This document shows, piece by piece, positions 5,131-9,034 of a stretch of DNA of 9,034 nt (position 1 is the stretch's first letter; every line of letters begins with the position of its first letter). The stretch is from assembly GCA_023150495.1 (NCBI GenBank), contig JAKLKT010000091.1, positions 1 to 9,034 on the forward strand, written 5' to 3'. The stretch comes from Planctomycetota bacterium. Lineage in GTDB: Bacteria > Planctomycetota > PLA2. Below the pieces are notes generated by a model that ran no database searches, was not told the DNA's origin, and saw only the letters and a program-made list of their open reading frames with translations. Both the position numbers and the translations under genes were made by a program.

Positions 5131-6965
5131 CGGGCCATCTCCTGGATGCGCGTCAGCACCTCCCGGACGCGGAAGGGCTGTCCCTCGATCTTGTTGAGGC
5201 CCTGCACGTCGACGAGGTAGCGGGCGCGCAGGAGCATCCTCAGCTGGCCGGTGTTCATCTCGGGGCAGAGGACGCGGTCGTAGCGGGTGAGGAGCTCCCC
5301 GAGGTTCGCGGGGAAGGGGTTCAGGTGGTGCAGGTGCGCCTGCGCGACCTTCAGCCCGTCCGCCTGCGCGAGCCGCACGGCGGAGTGGATCGCGCCGAAC
5401 GTGCTCCCCCACCCGATGACGAGGAGCTTGCCGCGGTCGGGGCCGAAGACCTTCAGGTCGGGCACGTCGGCGACGACGCGCTGCACCTTCTCCTGCCGCA
5501 GCTGCACCATCTTCTGGTGGTTCGCCGCGTCGTAGGAGACGTTGCCGGTCTGGTCCTGCTTCTCGAGGCCGCCGATCCGGTGCTCGAGGCCCGGCGTGCC
5601 GGGCTTCACCCACGCGCGCGCGAGCGTCGCCGCGTCGCGCCGGTAGGGCTTGAAGTCCTTCGGGTCGGTGTGGAACGAGATCCGGACTTCCGGGAGGTCG
5701 TCGACGCCGTCGGGGAGCCGCCACGGCTCGCTCCCGTTGGCGAGGTAGCCGTCGGAGAGCAGGATCACGGGCACCATGTACTTGGTCGCGATCCGCACCG
5801 ACTCGAAGGCCATCTGGAAGCAGTTCGCGGGGGTGCTGGCCGCGAGGACGACCACGGGACACTCCCCGTTCCGGCCGACGACGGCCTGGAGGAGGTCGGC
5901 CTGCTCGGTCTTCGTCGGCATCCCCGTGCTCGGCCCCGCGCGCTGGACGTTCACGATGACGAGCGGCAGCTCGACCATCACCGCGAGGCCGATGGCCTCG
6001 CCCTTGAGCGCGATCCCGGGCCCGCTGCTCCCCGTCACGCCGATCGCCCCGCCGAACGAGGCGCCGATCGCGGAGCCGATCGCCGCGATCTCGTCCTCGG
6101 CCTGGAACGTGGTCACGTCGAAGTTCTTGTAGCCGGCGAGGTGCTGGAGGATGTCGCTCGCGGGCGTGATCGGGTAGGAGCCGTAGAAGAGCGGCACCCC
6201 CGCGCGCGCCGCGGCGGCCACGAGCCCGATCGCGAGCGCCTCGTTGCCCATGATGTTCCGGTAGGTCCCGGGCTTCGTCGGCGCCGGCGGCACCTCGTAG
6301 CGGACCTGGAACTCCTCGCTCGCCTCGCAGTAGGCGTACCCCGCCTTCATCGCGACCGTGTTCGCCTCGGCGTACTGGGGCTTCTTCGCGAACCGCTGCT
6401 TCAGCGACTCGATCGTGCTGTCCATGGTGCGGCTGAAGAGCCAGTAGGCCATCCCGAGCGCGTAGAAGTTCTTGCAGCGGCGCTTCTCCTTGACCGTGAG
6501 GTTGTCGAAGGCGGCGAGCGCGGTCTCCGTGCGGCTCGTGAGCGGCACCGCGAAGAGGCGGTAGCCGGCGAGCGAGCCGTCCTCGACCGGGCTCCTGTCG
6601 TACCCGGCCATCTTCAGGTTCCGCTTGTTGAACTCGTCCGTGTCGAGGATGAGGATCCCGTTCTTCGGCAGGTCCTTCAGGTTGACCTTCAGCGCCGCGG
6701 GGTTCATCGCGATGAGAACGTCCGGGGCGTCGCCGGGCGTGAAGATGTCGTCCGACGCGAAGTGGACCTGGAAGCCCGAGACGCCGGGGAGCGTGCCCGC
6801 AGGCGCCCGGATCTCCGCCGGATAGTCCGGGAAGGTCGCGAGGTCGTTGCCGAGGAGCGCCGCGGTGTTCGTGAACTGCGAGCCGGTGATCTGCATGCCG
6901 TCGCCGCTGTCCCCGGCGAACCGGATGACGACGCGGTCGCGGTGTTCAAGCTGTTTCGTGGTCAT
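5127..6965 (-). CDS. korA: 2-oxoglutarate (2-oxoacid):ferredoxin oxidoreductase, fused gamma-alpha subunit
   Basis: 612 residues, the usual length of the fused subunit. Residues about 10-200 are the gamma (CoA-side) domain, with GDSGDGM at 18-24 and FPDYPAEIRAPAGT at 45-58. Residues about 238-450 are the pyrimidine-binding alpha domain, with YPITPAS (264-270) in the active site, QAEDEIAAIGSAIGAS (288-303) carrying the TPP-activating glutamate, and TGSSGPGIALKGEA (311-324). The rest (about 510-612) is the transketolase C-terminal-like domain (LLVIGWGS, CPEMNTGQL). It pairs with the korB product, whose start overlaps this stop by 4 nt. The ATG at 6965 fits homologues that begin shortly before the RVVIRFAGDSGDG strand. 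An in-frame TTG at 6998 would add 11 residues and cannot be fully excluded, since neither codon has a good ribosome site. The reaction is reversible in principle; direction here is unknown. Confidence 0.95.
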   Translation of the reverse strand: MTTKQLEHRDRVVIRFAGDSGDGMQITGSQFTNTAALLGNDLATFPDYPAEIRAPAGTLPGVSGFQVHFASDDIFTPGDAPDVLIAMNPAALKVNLKDLPKNGILILDTDEFNKRNLKMAGYDRSPVEDGSLAGYRLFAVPLTSRTETALAAFDNLTVKEKRRCKNFYALGMAYWLFSRTMDSTIESLKQRFAKKPQYAEANTVAMKAGYAYCEASEEFQVRYEVPPAPTKPGTYRNIMGNEALAIGLVAAAARAGVPLFYGSYPITPASDILQHLAGYKNFDVTTFQAEDEIAAIGSAIGASFGGAIGVTGSSGPGIALKGEAIGLAVMVELPLVIVNVQRAGPSTGMPTKTEQADLLQAVVGRNGECPVVVLAASTPANCFQMAFESVRIATKYMVPVILLSDGYLANGSEPWRLPDGVDDLPEVRISFHTDPKDFKPYRRDAATLARAWVKPGTPGLEHRIGGLEKQDQTGNVSYDAANHQKMVQLRQEKVQRVVADVPDLKVFGPDRGKLLVIGWGSTFGAIHSAVRLAQADGLKVAQAHLHHLNPFPANLGELLTRYDRVLCPEMNTGQLRMLLRARYLVDVQGLNKIEGQPFRVREVLTRIQEMAR

Positions 6966-7050
6966 AGGGGCTTCGATAGATCCTACTTTCTTCTTCAAGG
7001 GGCGAAGCGGAGGGGGTCCGGGGGCCCGGAACGGGCTCGCCGGGCGGGCT
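6966..7050 (-). other. Gap between USP and korA; possible korA promoter
   Basis: 85 nt. The part next to korA (6966-6998) is clearly AT-richer than the surroundings and contains TAGGAT, a 4/6 match to a -10 box, but no good -35 at the right spacing. A small perfect hairpin GCCCG-TTC-CGGGC lies at 7024-7036, just after the USP stop, without a U-tract. A weak promoter giving korA separate expression is possible, and so is simple read-through from USP. Confidence 0.3.
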
Positions 7051-7500
7051 CTACGCCGCCTTCGGATCCGGGCTCCGCACGGTGAGGACCGGGCAGGAGG
7101 CGTTCCGGACGACCCGCGCCGCCACGCTGCCGAGGAAGAGGTGCTCGAGGCCCCCGCGGCCGTGCGTGCCCATGACGATCAGCTGCGCCTGGTGCCGCTG
7201 CGCGGCGTCGAGGATGAGCGGCGCCGCCTTCCCCTCCCGCAGCTCGGTGACGAAGTTCCTCCCCGGGTACCGCTGCTTCGTCTCCTCGAGCAGGCGGAGC
7301 GCGTTCTCGCGGATCCGCATGAGGCCCTCCGTGTTCACGAAGGCGCCGAACGCGGTCTCGAAGTGGAGGGGCAGCGGCTCCAGGACGTGGAGCACGATCG
7401 TCACGCCGCCTTCCTTCGTGAGATCCACCCCGTAGCGGAGGACGGTGTCGGAGAGCTCCGAGAAGTCGACGGGGACGAGGACGCGCTCGAACCTCGGCAT
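7051..7500 (-). CDS. Universal stress protein (UspA family), ATP-binding type
   Basis: 149 residues, one complete Usp domain of standard length. The first strand is RVLVPVDFS (6-14), with the conserved adenine-side Asp12. The C-terminal signature G-2x-G-9x-G-S is present (Gly111, Gly114, Gly124, Ser125 in MGTHGRGGLEHLFLGSVA), and SCPVLTVR forms the last strand. This signature marks the ATP-binding MJ0577-like subclass rather than the non-binding UspA subclass. It is cytoplasmic and probably a dimer. It lies between the glycosyltransferase gene (69 nt upstream) and korA (85 nt downstream), all on one strand. Before the ATG at 7500 there is only a C-run and no Shine-Dalgarno sequence, so it may be leaderless or poorly translated. 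A role in stress or energy control of the Kor enzyme is inference. Confidence 0.93.
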   Translation of the reverse strand: MPRFERVLVPVDFSELSDTVLRYGVDLTKEGGVTIVLHVLEPLPLHFETAFGAFVNTEGLMRIRENALRLLEETKQRYPGRNFVTELREGKAAPLILDAAQRHQAQLIVMGTHGRGGLEHLFLGSVAARVVRNASCPVLTVRSPDPKAA

Positions 7501-7551
7501 GGGGGGAGGGCATCAAGGATAACGCCAAGGGCAACCGCGGGGCGGGAATCC

Positions 7552-7570
7552 TCCCCCCCGCGCCCCCCCT
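7552..7570 (-). repeat. 19-nt post-stop G-rich element, copy 2
   Basis: Identical over 19 nt to 4094-4112: on the minus strand A, seven G, CGC, seven G, A. It starts at the last base of the TGA stop of the glycosyltransferase gene. Quadruplex-capable in the mRNA, with the same spacing relative to the stop codon as copy 1. Confidence 0.6.
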
Positions 7571-9034
7571 CATCGCCACGCCGGGAAGACGATCACGCGC
7601 GTGCCGGCCTCGACGGCCGACTCCTCGCCGCACCGGTAGCCCATCCTCTCGAGCGTGGCCTGCGGCGGCGGGTCCTTCTTCCAGCCGGTCCTGCGGTAGA
7701 GCACCCAGAAGCGGTCGCCCTGCACGTCCTCGAACCGCTCGACGAGGACGTGCCGGCAGCGCGCCCCCCACCGCTCGGTCAGGTGGAGCTTCGCCACGTG
7801 CCGGAAGAACCCCTCGTCGGCATAGACGACCACGTCGCCTCCGCCCCCTTCCGCGGCGTCCCGCGCGACGAGCGTCGCGAAGAGCCTGTCGTAGGGCACC
7901 TTGACGCACTCGGTGCGGATCGCCACGACCGCCGCGTACGCCGACCACGCGCAGAGCGCGAGCGCGAGGGCCGCGCGCGCCGCCGGGCGCCGGAGGCGCC
8001 CCGTGCCGATCGCGACGATCAGGTGGTAGGGCACGATCGAGAAGAGGAGCTGGCGCGTCGCCCACAGCGACTGGGGGAGAACGTGGCTCGCGACGAAGGT
8101 GACGACCACCGGGACCGAGGCGAGGAGCAGCAGCGGCACGAGGTGCTCCCGGCGCGCGGGGCACCCTTCCTGCCGCCCGCGGGCGGCCGCGACGCACCAG
8201 AGGAGGACGGGCGCGCCGAACAGCGCGATCCCGACGAGGGTGCTCCGCGGGAACTCCAGCGTGCCGTTCATCTCCCCGGCGAACCAGACGAGGTCCTTGA
8301 GCGCGGGCTTCCCGATCCACTCGATCTGGCCGGTCGCAGTGCCCTTCGCCCGGATCGCCTGCGCCACGGTGTAGGCCCACGGCGCGTAGCAGACGAGGAG
8401 CAGGAGCGACGTGAGCACGAACGGGAGGCACCGGCGCCGCGCGACGGCGAGCAGCACGAGGAACTCCGTGCCGACGAGGATCCATCCCCAGTAGTGCGCG
8501 TAGACGGCGAGCAGGTTCGCGACGAGGAGGCCGAGGAGGTCGCGCCGGCTCGCCTCCGGGCGCCCCGCCCAGCGCGCGAGGAACCAGAGGGACCAGACCG
8601 AGAGCGCCTGCAGCAGGATGAAGTCGCGCAGGTGCTGGGCGTAGTAGATCAGGAGCCCGTTCGCGGCCCACAGGAAGAGCGCGAGCGACGTCACGAACGG
8701 CCCGAGGCGCCGCTCGCGGCAGAGCAGGAGGAACGGCACGACGGCGGAGGCGGCGATCAGCGCGGGCAGGAGCCGCAGCCAGAGGAGGGACTCTCCCCCG
8801 ACGAGGATCCACGCCTTGAGCATGAGGTAGAAGAGGGGCGGGTGCGAGATGTCCCGGCCCGCGGTGGCCCAGAGGCCGCTCCAGTCCTGCCGGGCCGCGA
8901 GGAGGCTGAAGACCTCGTCGTCGTCGAGGCAGACCGCGGCGAGGTTCCAGAGCCTAAGGCCGAGGAACGCCGCGACGATCAGGCCGAGCAGCGCCGCATG
9001 GGCGACTCTCGGCGAGCGCGGGCCCGTGGGATCC
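7570..9034 (-). CDS. Integral-membrane glycosyltransferase, ArnT/PMT-like (5' end outside window)
   Basis: At least 487 residues. The frame is open to the window edge and has no ATG, GTG or TTG codon upstream of the Met at 8823, so the start lies beyond 9034. The visible N-terminus gives a first membrane helix (AALLGLIVAAFLGLRLW), then DDDEVFS (37-43 of the visible part), the acidic loop that carries the catalytic Asp in GT-C enzymes of the ArnT/PMT group. HPPLFYLMLKAW follows (64-75), a hallmark of that group, then several more hydrophobic helices. The last 125 or so residues are a soluble, presumably periplasmic, domain (VVVYADEGFFRHVAKLHL, RFWVLYRRTGWKK). Such enzymes use polyprenyl-phosphate sugars to modify lipids, glycans or proteins outside the membrane. 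Donor and acceptor cannot be read from sequence. Starting at Met 8823 would remove the catalytic loop and is rejected. Confidence 0.88.
   Translation of the reverse strand, partial: DPTGPRSPRVAHAALLGLIVAAFLGLRLWNLAAVCLDDDEVFSLLAARQDWSGLWATAGRDISHPPLFYLMLKAWILVGGESLLWLRLLPALIAASAVVPFLLLCRERRLGPFVTSLALFLWAANGLLIYYAQHLRDFILLQALSVWSLWFLARWAGRPEASRRDLLGLLVANLLAVYAHYWGWILVGTEFLVLLAVARRRCLPFVLTSLLLLVCYAPWAYTVAQAIRAKGTATGQIEWIGKPALKDLVWFAGEMNGTLEFPRSTLVGIALFGAPVLLWCVAAARGRQEGCPARREHLVPLLLLASVPVVVTFVASHVLPQSLWATRQLLFSIVPYHLIVAIGTGRLRRPAARAALALALCAWSAYAAVVAIRTECVKVPYDRLFATLVARDAAEGGGGDVVVYADEGFFRHVAKLHLTERWGARCRHVLVERFEDVQGDRFWVLYRRTGWKKDPPPQATLERMGYRCGEESAVEAGTRVIVFPAWR

Noticed and set aside
7024..7036. 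Hairpin after the USP stop as a terminator
   Set aside because: The stem is only 5 bp and is followed by a C-run rather than a U-tract, which is weak evidence in such GC-rich DNA.
7570..8823. Treating the glycosyltransferase as complete from the Met at 8823
   Set aside because: The upstream in-frame sequence up to the window edge encodes the first membrane helix, the DDDE loop and the HPPLFY motif, so the gene begins outside the window.
9029..9034. GGATCC (a BamHI site) exactly at the right edge
   Set aside because: It could reflect a clone boundary, but one 6-bp site at an arbitrary window end is easily chance and says nothing about the biology.

Overview
The window is a very GC-rich (about 70% by eye) bacterial chromosomal stretch holding seven complete genes and one that runs off the right edge. 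Codons end almost always in G or C. A Sec-type signal peptide, an ArnT-like membrane glycosyltransferase and a ferredoxin-linked 2-oxoacid oxidoreductase fit a free-living, probably Gram-negative bacterium, for example Myxococcota, Acidobacteriota, Planctomycetota or an uncultured phylum. The sequence alone does not settle which. There are no RNA genes, insertion sequences, CRISPR arrays or phage genes.

Left block (1-2685, minus strand). A long coiled-coil protein (1315-2685) is followed by an actin/MreB-fold ATPase-like protein (86-1180), and the unit ends in a strong hairpin at 19-42. The ATPase-like protein keeps the fold's phosphate-1, hinge and adenosine motifs but lacks the usual aspartate of phosphate-2. 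This pair is the best candidate here for an undescribed system: a divergent bacterial actin with a dedicated coiled-coil partner.

Middle (2686-3559). A GC-rich divergent intergenic region precedes a plus-strand gene for a small exported protein of a recognisable but uncharacterised family. It converges on the right block.

Right block (3560-9034, minus strand), in order of transcription: an integral-membrane glycosyltransferase (start outside the window), a universal stress protein, then korA and korB, which overlap by 4 nt and encode a two-subunit 2-oxoglutarate (2-oxoacid):ferredoxin oxidoreductase, and last a two-CBS-domain protein 20 nt after korB. The oxidoreductase joins 2-oxoacid decarboxylation to ferredoxin reduction (reversible in principle). 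The adjacent USP and CBS genes encode two different adenine-nucleotide-binding folds, which suggests energy-state or stress control of this step.

A 19-nt G-rich element, two runs of seven G separated by CGC, sits immediately after the stop codons of both korB and the glycosyltransferase gene. A 13-nt partial copy lies just after the stop of the exported-protein gene, always on the sense strand. Each full copy could fold into a G-quadruplex in the mRNA.
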